Below are positions 18,132-28,690 of a stretch of 64,000 nucleotides of DNA, one piece after another. Within the stretch, counting starts at the first letter, position 1, and each line of letters starts with the position of its first letter. Source of the DNA: Dinoroseobacter sp. (lineage in GTDB: Bacteria; Pseudomonadota; Alphaproteobacteria; Rhodobacterales; Rhodobacteraceae); NCBI GenBank assembly GCA_017643385.1, contig JAEPNN010000008.1:1-64000 (forward strand). Direction: 5' to 3'. The notes beneath the pieces are model-generated. The model made no database searches and had not been told where the DNA came from. It worked only from the letters and a program-made list of their open reading frames with translations. The position numbers and the translations under genes were made by a program.

Positions 18132-18162
18132 CAAATAGCATCAGTGAACGGGACGCACGGAC

Positions 18163-19623
18163 GTGACGGGAAGCCTTGCCAAAATGTATATCGCCGGTGC
18201 CTGGGTTCAGGGCGGATCGGGGGATGTGCAAGACATCATCAATCCGGCCACCGGTGATGCTATCGGGCAGCTGTGTCTGGCCGATTCCAATGACCTGGAA
18301 CGCGCCTTGGCAGCCGCTGAACACGGGTTGCAGATCTGGGGCGCTGTTCCTGCCTGGGACCGGGGCCGCATCCTGAAGGATGCAGCCGACTTGATGCGAG
18401 ACCGCAGCGCCGAGATCGGTCGCCTGATGACCCTTGAGCACGGCAAGACCCCGGCCGAGGCTCAGGTGGAACTGGTGCGCGCTGCCGACTTCATTGAATG
18501 GGGCGGTGAAGAGGCCCGCCGGGTGGCATCACGCCAGTTCGGGGCCCGCGATCCCGACGTTACGGTCACCATACAATACGGGCCGGTCGGCGTGGTCGCT
18601 GCGTTCTCGCCCTGGAACTATCCGGTGCTTCAGGCCTCGAAGAAATTGGCGGCTCTGCTGGCGGCGGGATGTTCCTGTGTCCTCAAACCTGCGGAAGAAA
18701 CCCCAAGCGCCACAATCGCGTTTCTGCAATGCCTGATCGATGCTGGTTTACCGGCAAATGTGGTCAACATGGTATTCGGCGTCCCCAGCGAGGTGTCGTC
18801 CTTTCTGATCAGCGACCCGCGCGTTGCCAAGATCACCTTCACTGGTTCATTGCCCGTGGGCAAACTGCTCGCCTCACAGGCGGGCCGCCATATGAAGCCG
18901 GTGACGATGGAACTGGGCGGCCATTCCCCAGTTCTGGTCTGCGAAGATGCCGATCTAGACAGTGCGATTGATATTTTGGTTCTGCGCAAGTTTGCCAATT
19001 CCGGCCAGGTCTGCGTGTCTCCGAACCGGATTTTCGCCCACGAAAGCATTGTGGAAGAGTTCACCAGACGGTTCTGCGAAAAAGCATCGCAGGTCGTTGT
19101 CGGAGACGGGTGTAAAAACGATGTGACCATGGGCCCTCTGGCCAACCTGCGCAGGCTCGAAGCGGTGCAGGGTCTGGTCAGCGATGCGGTTGCGCGTGGC
19201 GCACGCGTCGTCATGGGTGGGGCCCGGTTGGAAGGCGCTGGATACCTTTTCCCCCCCACAGTGTTGCGGGATGTCTCGGAAGACAGTGACCTGATGACAG
19301 TCGAGCCCTTCGGTCCGGTCGTGCCAATCGTGTCCTTTAGCGACTATGACGACGTACTGCGCCGCGCCAATGCAACGGAATACGGGCTGGCGGCTTATAT
19401 CTTCAGCCGCGATGAAAAACGGCAACGTTATCTGGCTGACCGCCTGATCGTCGGCACTATCGGGATCAATGACATACCGACACATACCGCTGATATCCCG
19501 CTGGGCGGGTGGAAAGACAGCGGCTATGGCGTCGAAGGCGGGATCGAAATGACCCAAGCCTATCTGAAAAGCAAATTCCTCTATACCAAAAACGCGGCCT
19601 GGCGCCCGGAGAATGGTTCATGA
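18163..19623 (+). CDS. NAD(P)-dependent aldehyde dehydrogenase
   Basis: A 486-residue member of the aldehyde dehydrogenase superfamily. FSPWNYPVL forms part of the cofactor site, MELGGHSPVLV carries the general base Glu, and NSGQVCVS carries the catalytic Cys at residue 284. The start is GTG at 18163. Its tone is that of succinate-semialdehyde or betaine-type dehydrogenases, but the substrate is not determined. The stop overlaps the ATG of the alcohol dehydrogenase gene (ATGA), which implies translational coupling and a shared alcohol-to-aldehyde-to-acid sequence. Confidence 0.9.
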   Translation: MTGSLAKMYIAGAWVQGGSGDVQDIINPATGDAIGQLCLADSNDLERALAAAEHGLQIWGAVPAWDRGRILKDAADLMRDRSAEIGRLMTLEHGKTPAEAQVELVRAADFIEWGGEEARRVASRQFGARDPDVTVTIQYGPVGVVAAFSPWNYPVLQASKKLAALLAAGCSCVLKPAEETPSATIAFLQCLIDAGLPANVVNMVFGVPSEVSSFLISDPRVAKITFTGSLPVGKLLASQAGRHMKPVTMELGGHSPVLVCEDADLDSAIDILVLRKFANSGQVCVSPNRIFAHESIVEEFTRRFCEKASQVVVGDGCKNDVTMGPLANLRRLEAVQGLVSDAVARGARVVMGGARLEGAGYLFPPTVLRDVSEDSDLMTVEPFGPVVPIVSFSDYDDVLRRANATEYGLAAYIFSRDEKRQRYLADRLIVGTIGINDIPTHTADIPLGGWKDSGYGVEGGIEMTQAYLKSKFLYTKNAAWRPENGS

Positions 19624-20744
19624 AAATCAAAGCTGCTATCCTGAGACAAGCCGGTTTGCCTGCCCCCTACTGTGACAGCAAACCGCTGAGCATCGAGACC
19701 GTCGATCTGGACCCTCCTGGCGCGCAGGAGGTTCTTATCCAGATCAAGGCTGCGGGGCTGTGCCATTCCGACCTTGTGGCAATTGACGGTGAACGTCCAA
19801 AACCGATGCCGATTGTTCTGGGTCACGAGACCATGGGCGTGGTTGCAGAAGTGGGCCCGGGTGTCACCGCATTTGAGGTCGGTGATCATGTCATCCCATC
19901 CTTTGTGGCCAGTTGCGGCAAGTGCAACATGTGCCGCACCGGTCGCCCAAGCCTGTGCGAACCGGCCTCAGTGGCAAATGCGCAGGGCACATTGATGGGC
20001 GGGCATATACGCCTGCACCAGAACGGTCAGAAGATCTTTCACCATTCGGGCGTCGCAGCCTTCGCGGAATATGCCGTCATGTCGGAATGTTCGCTGATAA
20101 AGATCGACCCAAGTATTCCCGCTCAACACGCGGCCCTGTTGGGGTGCGCCGTGATGACGGGTGCAGGCGCGGTGACCAACACCGCAGACATATCGGTAGG
20201 CGATACGGTCGCAGTTATCGGTGCCGGTGGCGTGGGCCTGAGTGCGATTATGGCCGCCGCCGCAGCGGGGGCGTCTAAGGTCATTGCGATTGATCTGAGC
20301 GACGCAAAGCTGGATACCGCCCGTAAATTCGGAGCCACTCATGGGTTTCTCGCATCAGATCCGGATATCGAATCCGATCTGAAATCTCTTACCGACGGAG
20401 GCGTTCATATCGCCATCGAGTCGGCAGGCGCCCCCAAAGCGTTGGAGCTTGCCTTCGGCCTTACCCGGGTCGGAGGCAAGACCATCGCTGCCGGTTTACC
20501 CAACCCCAGCCGCCAGATCAGCATCTCGCACTTCATCCTCGGTGCCCAGGAACGGTGCCTGAAGGGCAGTTACATGGGCAGCTGCATTCCCGCCCGTGAT
20601 ATCCCGAAGTTCCTGACCATGTACCAGCAGGGATCGCTGCCGATTGACCGTTTGGCCGGTGACGAACTGTCTCTGCATGAACTCAACGAAGCGTTTGATA
20701 TGATGATGCAGGGCAACACGCTCAGAAGCGTGTTGGTGCCATAG
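19620..20744 (+). CDS. Zinc-dependent alcohol dehydrogenase (class III-like)
   Basis: A 374-residue medium-chain dehydrogenase. GLCHSDLVAI and LGHETMG provide catalytic zinc ligands, the CGKCNMCRTGRPSLC cluster binds structural zinc, and AVIGAGGVGLSAI is the NAD site, followed by an acidic ID that favours NAD. The start ATG overlaps the aldehyde dehydrogenase stop codon. It probably oxidises a primary alcohol to the aldehyde used by the upstream enzyme. It ends the catabolic operon; decayed sequence follows. Confidence 0.92.
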   Translation: MKIKAAILRQAGLPAPYCDSKPLSIETVDLDPPGAQEVLIQIKAAGLCHSDLVAIDGERPKPMPIVLGHETMGVVAEVGPGVTAFEVGDHVIPSFVASCGKCNMCRTGRPSLCEPASVANAQGTLMGGHIRLHQNGQKIFHHSGVAAFAEYAVMSECSLIKIDPSIPAQHAALLGCAVMTGAGAVTNTADISVGDTVAVIGAGGVGLSAIMAAAAAGASKVIAIDLSDAKLDTARKFGATHGFLASDPDIESDLKSLTDGGVHIAIESAGAPKALELAFGLTRVGGKTIAAGLPNPSRQISISHFILGAQERCLKGSYMGSCIPARDIPKFLTMYQQGSLPIDRLAGDELSLHELNEAFDMMMQGNTLRSVLVP

Positions 20745-21302
20745 TTTATCAAGCAGCTTTGCAGGGGCTGTTCCCGCAATTTGATCTGCCGGGTGCCTAG
20801 TCAGCCATGATCCAGCTGGCACCCGAGAGTTTTCCGATCACTTCGGCCAGAACTTTGAGGTCGAGAACGAGATTGTGACCCAATGCCAGTGATTCACTTG
20901 TCTAGCCCCCTATTTCGGTACCACTGATTTGAGGTTTCTCTAATAGTGTTTCAGGTACTGGTGGACGCATGTTTAGTGCATAGTGAGTTCTGACGCGGTT
21001 ATTGATGTTTCTGAGAACACCGTGACAGCCAACAAGGTCCTGATAGCAGTCATTGCCGTTGCCTAGGCATTACCGGCAAAGGCCTAAGTGATTCTGACGT
21101 CTTAAGGCTCTACCCATGAACACAAAGCTAACCGTGCATACGGGGTCTAAAGAGAGGGTTCGACGAGTTGTGGTTGGTGGGTGTGACGCTACGATAGAAT
21201 AATGTTTTTGCAACTGGCGTGGGTGGTAAGCGTGGGTGGTTATCGTTTTGATAACTAAAGCAAGATACTGAAATTAATAAATAAATCAATGCACAGTGTA
21301 AG
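20745..21302. other. Intergenic region with decayed mobile-element sequence
   Basis: About 560 bases without an intact gene, between the alcohol dehydrogenase gene and the tRNA-Ser gene. It contains the C-terminal end of a transposase on the minus strand (20902-21060, listed separately). The part at 20745-20900 holds nothing I can identify. The part at 21070-21300 is AT-richer, with direct TGGGTGG-type repeats near 21218 and 21230. No intact terminal inverted repeats were found. Confidence 0.6.
20902..21060 (-). pseudogene. Transposase C-terminal remnant (IS3/IS481-like integrase core)
   Basis: Reading the minus strand from about 21060 to the stop at 20902 gives a frame containing NNRVRTHYALNMRPPVPE, followed by a short tail ending EIGG. 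The N-R-x-R-x-H-x-x-L-x-x-x-x-P-x-x-P pattern is the standard end of rve-type transposases. Upstream the same frame meets a stop within about 20 codons, and nothing resembling the DDE catalytic core remains. It is therefore a decayed fragment, presumably of an insertion sequence that once sat beside the tRNA-Ser gene. Confidence 0.7.
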
Positions 21303-21392
21303 TGGCGGAGAGACAGGGATTCGAACCCTGGGTGGACTTGCGCCCACAACGGTTTTCGAGACCGCCCCGTTCGACCACTCCGGCACCTCTCC
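21303..21392 (-). tRNA. tRNA-Ser (anticodon CGA)
   Basis: The minus strand from 21392 starts GGAGAGGTGCCGGAG and folds as a class II tRNA. The anticodon arm is GCGGT-CTCGAAA-ACCGT, giving anticodon CGA. A long variable arm (TGTGGGCGCAAGTCCACC), a T-arm with GGTTCGAATCC and an acceptor strand TCTCTCC follow. The discriminator is G and CCA is encoded. It reads UCG serine codons. Its 3' end points towards the accessory block and the transposase relic. Confidence 0.97.
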
Positions 21393-21549
21393 GCGTCCAA
21401 GTGGTGCGCGGTCTCTAGCCAAAAGGGTCAAGGGGTTCAATAGCTCTTGATCTGAATTTAAAGTGACAGCTCTTGGAAATGTTGGGGCAGGGCACTACCC
21501 ATATACACACACCGACAAAAGACGCGCCCGACCAGGAACCGGAGACACA

Positions 21550-22371
21550 ATGCGCCATTTTTTACTCAGCTTCGCTGCATCAACGCTGCTTGCAAGTTCA
21601 GCATTTGCCGATTCCGATCGCGCAGAACGCTTGATCGGTGCAACCCGCCTTGCAGATGTTATTACCGTAATGCGCCAAGAAGGGTTGCAGCACGCGGAAG
21701 CAATTGAGCAGGGCAGTTTCCCGGGACAGGGTGGACTGGCCTGGAGAGCCGAAGCAGAGCGTATCCATGACGTAGGTCGGGCGATGGAAGATATGCGCAC
21801 ATCGCTGTCTGAAAGCCTTGCCGATGATCAGATCGAGCCAGTCATCGCGTTTTTTGAGACTGAGTTGGGCGCAAAGATCATTTCTGCTGAAATCAGTGCG
21901 CGCGAAGCGATGCTTGCCGACGAAGTTGATGAAATGGCCGAAGACGCCTTAGCGGAAATGCGTGCACGCGATGACAATCGTCTGGATGCGATTGCGCGCT
22001 TTATTCAGGCCAATGATCTCATTGAAGCGAACGTCGTTGGTGGTCTGAATTCAAACTTCGCGTTTTTCCGAGGACTCGCGGATGGCGGCGCTTACGAGAC
22101 CGAAATGACTGACTCTCAGATGCTCGCCGAAGTCTGGTCACAAGAAGAAGAACTTCGTCAGGGATCTGAGGACTGGCTTTTCAGCTACCTTGGTTTGGCC
22201 TATTCGGCACTCGAAGACGACGAGCTGGAAGCGTATATCGAGATCTCCGAAACAAAAGCAGGATCAGTTTTCAACCGCGCAATCTTTGCTGCCTTTGACG
22301 TTTTGTTTACGCGCACATCTTATGAGCTGGGCCTTGCCGCTGGCCGCTTTATGAATGCTGAAGACGCCTAG
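21550..22371 (+). CDS. DUF2059-type periplasmic protein
   Basis: A 273-residue protein starting at 21550, with GGAGACACA just before ATG. It has a signal peptide (MRHFLLSFAASTLLASSAFA, cleavage before DSDR). The mature part is acidic and mostly helical, with segments such as DQIEPVIAFFETELGAKIISAE that recall DUF2059 helices: conserved phenylalanines followed by a stretch resembling FY-x-S-x-G-x-K. Function is unknown; it is probably periplasmic. It stands alone between the tRNA-Ser gene and the rplU promoter. Confidence 0.7.
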   Translation: MRHFLLSFAASTLLASSAFADSDRAERLIGATRLADVITVMRQEGLQHAEAIEQGSFPGQGGLAWRAEAERIHDVGRAMEDMRTSLSESLADDQIEPVIAFFETELGAKIISAEISAREAMLADEVDEMAEDALAEMRARDDNRLDAIARFIQANDLIEANVVGGLNSNFAFFRGLADGGAYETEMTDSQMLAEVWSQEEELRQGSEDWLFSYLGLAYSALEDDELEAYIEISETKAGSVFNRAIFAAFDVLFTRTSYELGLAAGRFMNAEDA

Positions 22372-22392
22372 CAAAAATGCAGGTTTGCACGG

Positions 22393-22423
22393 TTGACAGG
22401 GCTGTCTCCCTGACCCATATAGC
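22393..22423 (+). promoter_or_regulatory. Promoter of rplU-rpmA
   Basis: A perfect -35 TTGACA at 22393-22398 is followed by CATATAGC, giving CATATA after 17 bases or TATAGC after 19. It lies 22 bases after the upstream gene's stop and about 130 bases before the L21 start, leaving a long leader. This is the best-looking promoter in the window and suits a ribosomal protein operon. Confidence 0.6.
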
Positions 22424-22428
22424 GCCCA

Positions 22429-22459
22429 CCGCAAACCAACAGCGTTTTGCGGCTTTTTT
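22429..22459 (+). terminator. Terminator-like hairpin in the rplU leader (possible attenuator)
   Basis: CCGCAAA at 22429-22435 pairs with TTTGCGG at 22446-22452, and a run of six T follows at 22454-22459. The hairpin begins about where transcription from the rplU promoter should start. It may therefore be an attenuator of L21/L27 synthesis rather than only the terminator of the preceding gene. Both readings are possible. Confidence 0.5.
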
Positions 22460-22552
22460 GTAATAACGCCTCGATCCGGGGGCGCGCTGTCCGAGGTGCC
22501 ATACGGCGAAACACCCTAATTGGGGACCACAGGACGCGGATAGGTAAGGAAA

Positions 22553-23239
22553 ATGCCGATGTTTGCGGTCCTGAAGACCGGCGGCAAGCAATACAAGGTT
22601 CGCTCTGGCGACGTATTGCAGGTCGAAAAGCTGGCAGCTGATGCTGGCGAAACCGTACAATTCAACGAAGTCCTGATGATTGGTGGCGACAGCCCTGTCG
22701 TTGGCGCCCCACTTGTGGCGGATGCTGGCGTACAAGCAGAGGTGCTCGACCAGATCAAAGGCGTAAAGACGATCAACTATGTGCGCCGCCGTAGGAAGCA
22801 CTCGTCTAAGCGTACCAAGGGACACCGTCAGAAACTGACCCTCGTGAAGATCACTGAGATACTCGCGAAAGGCGCTGAGAAATCTGGCGTAAAGGCGGCT
22901 CTGGGTGGGACGACAGCGCCCGCGGCAGTTGAGGCTGCACCAAAGAAGGCGTCGAGCGCGAAAAAGGCGGCCCCTGCTAAGGCGGCAGCGGCGCCTTCCG
23001 AGAAAGCCAAGGTGGCGACAGCAAAGGCATCGGAAGGATCGGATGATCTGAAGCGTTTGTCGGGCGTTGGTCCGGCGCTTGAAAAGAAACTGCACGCTGC
23101 TGGCGTCACAACATTCGCGCAAATCGCGGCTTGGGGTGAAGCTGACATTGCAGAATTCGACGAGAAGCTGTCCTTCAAGGGCCGCATTGAACGCGAAGGC
23201 TGGGTCGAGCAAGCGCAGCAAATCGTTAACGAAGGTTAA
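22553..23239 (+). CDS. 50S ribosomal protein L21 with C-terminal helix-hairpin-helix extension
   Basis: The first 100 or so residues are a normal L21: [14 protein letters not shown], then [20 protein letters not shown], binding 23S rRNA. Typical L21 is about 103 residues; this protein has 228. Residues about 118-165 form an Ala/Lys-rich linker. Residues about 168-228 form a domain with [15 protein letters not shown] and [16 protein letters not shown], a helix-hairpin-helix of the type seen in other small nucleic-acid-binding or DUF4332-like domains. The start at 22553 follows TAAGGAAA; an ATG two codons later is also possible. It is co-transcribed with rpmA. Confidence 0.95.
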   Translation: MPMFAVLKTGGKQYKVRSGDVLQVEKLAADAGETVQFNEVLMIGGDSPVVGAPLVADAGVQAEVLDQIKGVKTINYVRRRRKHSSKRTKGHRQKLTLVKITEILAKGAEKSGVKAALGGTTAPAAVEAAPKKASSAKKAAPAKAAAAPSEKAKVATAKASEGSDDLKRLSGVGPALEKKLHAAGVTTFAQIAAWGEADIAEFDEKLSFKGRIEREGWVEQAQQIVNEG

Positions 23240-23250
23240 GGAGAGACAAG

Positions 23251-23520
23251 ATGGCACATAAAAAGGCTGGTGGTTCCTCCCGTAACGGACGCGACTCTGC
23301 GGGTCGTCGTCTTGGCGTGAAACTTTACGGTGGTCAGCACGCAATCCCTGGAAACATCATCGTGCGTCAGCGCGGCAACAAATGGTGGCCGGGTGAAGGC
23401 GTAGGCGAGGGCAAGGATCACACCTTGTTCGCGACCGTCGAAGGCAATGTTAAGTTCCGCAAGGGCTTCAAGGGACGCACCTTCGTATCCGTACTCCCGG
23501 CAGCAGAGGCTGCTGAATAG
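23251..23520 (+). CDS. 50S ribosomal protein L27
   Basis: An 89-residue L27, full length for the family, starting [16 protein letters not shown] with the conserved flexible N-terminus that reaches the peptidyl transferase centre. [10 protein letters not shown] and GNIIVRQRG follow. No N-terminal cleavage extension of the Firmicutes type is present. It starts 11 bases after rplU with a GGAGAGAC site. The intrinsic terminator at 23550 ends the operon. Confidence 0.98.
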   Translation: MAHKKAGGSSRNGRDSAGRRLGVKLYGGQHAIPGNIIVRQRGNKWWPGEGVGEGKDHTLFATVEGNVKFRKGFKGRTFVSVLPAAEAAE

Positions 23521-23549
23521 GCCGGAATTCAAGGCATAAGCTTTGAGAG

Positions 23550-23582
23550 GGACCGGCCCAAGCGCCGGTCCTTTTCTTTTTA
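23550..23582 (+). terminator. Intrinsic terminator of rplU-rpmA
   Basis: A perfect eight-base stem (GGACCGGC / GCCGGTCC) with a six-base loop is followed by TTTTCTTTTT. It lies 29 bases after the rpmA stop. Confidence 0.9.
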
Positions 23583-23661
23583 ACCTGAGTGGTTGCGGCG
23601 CTTAGCCCAAGGTCTGCGTCCGGCTCTCTGTCTCGCATCGCAATCTCGAGGAGGGATTGAC

Positions 23662-25291
<1,630 letters not shown>

Positions 25292-25292
25292 G

Positions 25293-26417
25293 ATGATGAA
25301 TAGCTCGGCAATTCCTTCTGTGGTTGGGGCGCGGCGGATCGTAATAAAAATCGGTTCTGCGCTGCTTGTAGATAGTCAGAGTGGCAAGCTGAGAGAAGAG
25401 TGGATCGCGGGGCTGGCTACTGACGTTGCCGAGGCGCGTGCGCGTGGGACCGAAGTGATTTTGGTTTCGTCCGGGTCGATCGCATTAGGGAGAGGTCTTC
25501 TTGGTCTGCCAGCAACGACCTTGGCGCTTGAACAGTCCCAAGCCGCCGCAGCAGTGGGTCAAATCCGGCTAGCCCAAGCCTACCAAACTGTCCTTGAGCC
25601 GCACGAGATCAAAGCAGCTCAGGTGCTGGTGACGTTGGAAGACACAGAAGATCGGCGCCGATACCTAAACATCAGGGCCACTTTGGGATCGCTTTTGTCC
25701 TTTGGTGTCGTTCCAATCGTGAACGAAAATGACACGGTTGCCACAGATGAGATCCGCTATGGTGACAATGATCGTTTGGCGTCTCAAGTTGCGGCGCTGA
25801 CGGGGGCGGACGTCTGTGTCTTGCTTTCTGATGTGGACGGCTTCTACTCCGCCAACCCCAAAACAGATCCAACCGCGACGCGATACGATGTAATTGAAAC
25901 GATCACACCTGAAATCGAGGCCATGGCGGGCGATGCGGGCTCCGGACTTTCAAAGGGGGGAATGCGTACCAAGGTCATGGCCGCGCGTACGGCAACTTCA
26001 GCCGGCTGCGCACTTGTCATTGGAGAAGGATGCGGGTTGCGTCCAATTCAGGCCTTGGAAAAAGGCGCACCATCCACTTGGTTTTTACCAAAGCAAGACC
26101 CGAAAGCTGCGCGCAAACACTGGATCAACGCCATGAAGCCACGCGGCGTGATTGAAGTTGACGCTGGCGCCGAGCGTGCCTTGGGTCGGGGAAAGTCCTT
26201 GCTGCCTGCCGGGATCGTTCATGTAACGGGTCAGTTCGGACGTGGAGAACCGGTTTCGATCAAGGGGCCCTCTGGGGCTATCGGTCTTGGGCTCACCAGG
26301 TACACCGGGGACGAAGCACGTGCCATCGCAGGCCACCGGAGCGAAGACATTGCCGAGATCCTGGGCTATGAAGGTCGGGCGGTTTTGATCCACCGGGACG
26401 ATATGGTCCTAAGCTAA
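25293..26417 (+). CDS. Glutamate 5-kinase
   Basis: A 374-residue protein starting at the first of two tandem ATG codons (25293), immediately after the obgE stop. The amino acid kinase domain shows [46 protein letters not shown] and [12 protein letters not shown]-terminal PUA domain (about 280-370) is present, as in full-length ProB. It phosphorylates glutamate in the first step of proline synthesis; proA follows 16 bases later and completes the pathway branch. Confidence 0.97.
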   Translation: MMNSSAIPSVVGARRIVIKIGSALLVDSQSGKLREEWIAGLATDVAEARARGTEVILVSSGSIALGRGLLGLPATTLALEQSQAAAAVGQIRLAQAYQTVLEPHEIKAAQVLVTLEDTEDRRRYLNIRATLGSLLSFGVVPIVNENDTVATDEIRYGDNDRLASQVAALTGADVCVLLSDVDGFYSANPKTDPTATRYDVIETITPEIEAMAGDAGSGLSKGGMRTKVMAARTATSAGCALVIGEGCGLRPIQALEKGAPSTWFLPKQDPKAARKHWINAMKPRGVIEVDAGAERALGRGKSLLPAGIVHVTGQFGRGEPVSIKGPSGAIGLGLTRYTGDEARAIAGHRSEDIAEILGYEGRAVLIHRDDMVLS

Positions 26418-26433
26418 GTCACGAGAGACGCAG

Positions 26434-27690
26434 ATGAAAGATCACGACACAAACATCCCGGCCTTGATGGCAACGATCGGAGCAAACGCAAAAGCTGCGG
26501 CTGCCGAGATGGCCTTTGCCAGTCCCGATGCGAAGGCAAAAGCGCTCAGCGTGGCCGCTGACGCGATCTGGGCTGGTCGGGAAAGCATTCTGTCATCCAA
26601 TGCGCTCGACATGGAGTTTGGACGGTCTAAGGGTTTGAGTGCCGCGATGATGGACCGGTTGGAACTCGACGATGCTCGAATTCAAAGCATCGTTGATGGT
26701 TTGCGTTCAATCGCAGCACAGGAAGATCCGGTTGGCGCTGTCATCGACGGTTGGGAGATGCCATCCGGGCTGCATATTGACCGTGTACGAACGCCTCTGG
26801 GTGTGATCGGTGTGATCTACGAGTCGCGTCCTAATGTGACTGCAGATGCGGGCGCTTTGTGCTTGAAAGCGGGGAATTGTGTGATTTTGCGCGGTGGCTC
26901 TGAAAGCTTTCATTCTGCAACGGCAATTCACGCGTGCCTGCTCGAGGGGCTTCATGCCGCCGGTTTGCCCGAAGCCGCCATCCAGTTGGTGCCGACGAGA
27001 GATCGTGCGGCAGTCGGTGAAATGCTCGCGATGACCGGCGTTATCGACGTGATTGTGCCACGTGGTGGAAAGGGCCTGGTTGGACGTGTTCAAGCGGATG
27101 CGCGTGTGCCTGTATTCGCGCATCTGGAAGGCATTTGTCACATCTATATCGACAAGGATGCGGACACCGAAAAGGCGCGCAAAGTTGTGATGAATGCCAA
27201 GACGCGGCGTACGGGGATATGTGGGGCGGCTGAATGCTTGCTAATCCACAAAGACATTGCAAACGGTCTTGGACAGCAGATTGTGGATGATTTAATCGCG
27301 GCAGGCGTCGAGGTGCGTGCCGAAGGCGTCACGGGTTCTGTTCCTGCCGATGCATCGGACTGGGGAAAAGAATATCTGGACATGATTATCGCCGCTCGAG
27401 TGGTGGAAGACCAAGATGCAGCGCATGACCATATCCGCAACTTTGGATCAAGCCATACCGAGGCAATCCTGACCGAAAACGCAAAAGCCGCAGCGCGCTT
27501 TTTCAATGAGCTCGACAGTGCAATTTTAATGCACAATGCCTCAACCCAGTTCGCGGATGGCGGTGAATTTGGCATGGGTGCCGAAATTGGGATTGCGACA
27601 GGTAAAATGCATGCTCGTGGGCCGGTGGGTGCAATGCAACTGACCAGCTACAAATACTGCGTTCGCGGAGACGGGACCGTACGCAGCTAG
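26434..27690 (+). CDS. Gamma-glutamyl phosphate reductase
   Basis: A 418-residue aldehyde-dehydrogenase-fold enzyme. Recognisable blocks are [38 protein letters not shown] and [15 protein letters not shown] with the catalytic Cys. [20 protein letters not shown] lies near the end. It reduces glutamyl-5-phosphate to the semialdehyde with NADPH. It is the second gene of a proBA pair. The stop lies two bases from the stop of the convergent chpT gene. Confidence 0.97.
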   Translation: MKDHDTNIPALMATIGANAKAAAAEMAFASPDAKAKALSVAADAIWAGRESILSSNALDMEFGRSKGLSAAMMDRLELDDARIQSIVDGLRSIAAQEDPVGAVIDGWEMPSGLHIDRVRTPLGVIGVIYESRPNVTADAGALCLKAGNCVILRGGSESFHSATAIHACLLEGLHAAGLPEAAIQLVPTRDRAAVGEMLAMTGVIDVIVPRGGKGLVGRVQADARVPVFAHLEGICHIYIDKDADTEKARKVVMNAKTRRTGICGAAECLLIHKDIANGLGQQIVDDLIAAGVEVRAEGVTGSVPADASDWGKEYLDMIIAARVVEDQDAAHDHIRNFGSSHTEAILTENAKAAARFFNELDSAILMHNASTQFADGGEFGMGAEIGIATGKMHARGPVGAMQLTSYKYCVRGDGTVRS

Positions 27691-27692
27691 AT

Positions 27693-28292
27693 TTATATCA
27701 AAACAGAAATCTCTGTTTCACCTAGGTCGATTTGCAGGCGTCTTCGCGACGTTTGAACTTGCTCTGCCAGCAAGCCGAACTGCACTTGTGCTGGGCGCAG
27801 TCCGCCGAAATCTGCTGGGTCTGAGAGTGTTGCCCACAGGCCTGAGTCCAACACAAGACGTTCCGCTCTTGCTTTTATTTCGCGCCCTGAATGGCTGTCT
27901 TGTACATCAATTTCCCCACCGTAAGGCATAGCCGTCTCCAGGCATTGCAAGATCAGAAACGCCAGCTTCGCTTCAGACCGGGGTTGATCGTCGGGTAACC
28001 AATCAACCCTCACCCTACTCCCATGGAACATAGCACGCAGAACCGCGCGCATTTCGGACCCACGAACGACCTGGACGTCATCGGCGTGACCATAGGCGAT
28101 ACGGAAGAACCGAATTCGCGCATGCGCATGTTCAACGCTTTCCGCGATAAGCGCCATTTCCGGGCTTTGCGCCAGACCAGACAACTGCAACAATTCCAAG
28201 CCGTTGCCAATCGCGCCCAATGGGCTAATCAGGTCATGGCAAATGCGTGATCCAACAAGTGCGGTTAGTTCGCTTCGGTGGCTTTCGGGCAT
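27693..28292 (-). CDS. Histidine phosphotransferase ChpT
   Basis: A 199-residue protein. The N-terminal helical hairpin carries the phospho-accepting His in SRIC-H19-DLISPLGAIGNGLELL. The C-terminal half resembles a degenerate HATPase fold, as known for Caulobacter ChpT. In alphaproteobacteria ChpT passes phosphate from CckA to CtrA and CpdR; in Rhodobacterales this route controls motility, gene transfer agent and quorum-related genes. It is a single gene, tail to tail with proA and divergent from the DUF3553 gene, which starts 27 bases away. Confidence 0.9.
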   Translation of the reverse strand: MPESHRSELTALVGSRICHDLISPLGAIGNGLELLQLSGLAQSPEMALIAESVEHAHARIRFFRIAYGHADDVQVVRGSEMRAVLRAMFHGSRVRVDWLPDDQPRSEAKLAFLILQCLETAMPYGGEIDVQDSHSGREIKARAERLVLDSGLWATLSDPADFGGLRPAQVQFGLLAEQVQTSRRRLQIDLGETEISVLI

Positions 28293-28319
28293 AAGACAGA
28301 ATCCTAAGGTGAGGGTATT

Positions 28320-28514
28320 ATGGACGATGTTTCAGATCTAAATGCACTGCTTGAACCAGGCATGTTTGTGCGAAATCCCAATGCGCCGGAGTGGGGGCTT
28401 GGACAGGTCCAGTCCAACATAGAAGGGCGAATTACCGTGAACTTTTCTGAAGTTGGTAAACAAGTTATTGATGGTCGCCGCATCTCATTGGAGCGTGACT
28501 TCAGCATAAGTTGA
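28320..28514 (+). CDS. DUF3553 small protein
   Basis: A 64-residue protein: MDDVSDLNALLEPGMFVRNP, then APEWGLGQVQS and GRITVNFSEVGKQVID. The pattern of a small beta-barrel-like domain with W-G-x-G-x-V-Q is that of DUF3553, also found at the end of some UvrD-type helicases. It starts at 28320 with GGTGAGGG upstream. Divergent from chpT. Function unknown. Confidence 0.8.
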   Translation: MDDVSDLNALLEPGMFVRNPNAPEWGLGQVQSNIEGRITVNFSEVGKQVIDGRRISLERDFSIS

Positions 28515-28690
28515 AATGACCTTCGAATGTACATGCAAACGCGTGCGTAGCATGCTTAACCTCAAAATACAACCAGGGGTGGAGTAGCGTTGCTGCGCGC
28601 TTCCAAATGTTTGTCGTTGCGGGGGAATAGCACACCCATTACCAGAGCTTCACAATACTCTGTTAGGATAGCAGGACATCAAACGCGCGC

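Noticed and set aside
21303-21392. Attachment-site direct repeat of the tRNA-Ser 3' end within the left block
   Set aside because: I scanned for a second copy of the GGGTTCGAATCCCTG-type end in bases 1-21,300 and saw none; it may lie outside the window, so no att site is claimed.
22349-23344. 331-codon minus-strand frame opposite rplU
   Set aside because: Opposite an unmistakable L21 gene; composition is that of a shadow frame.
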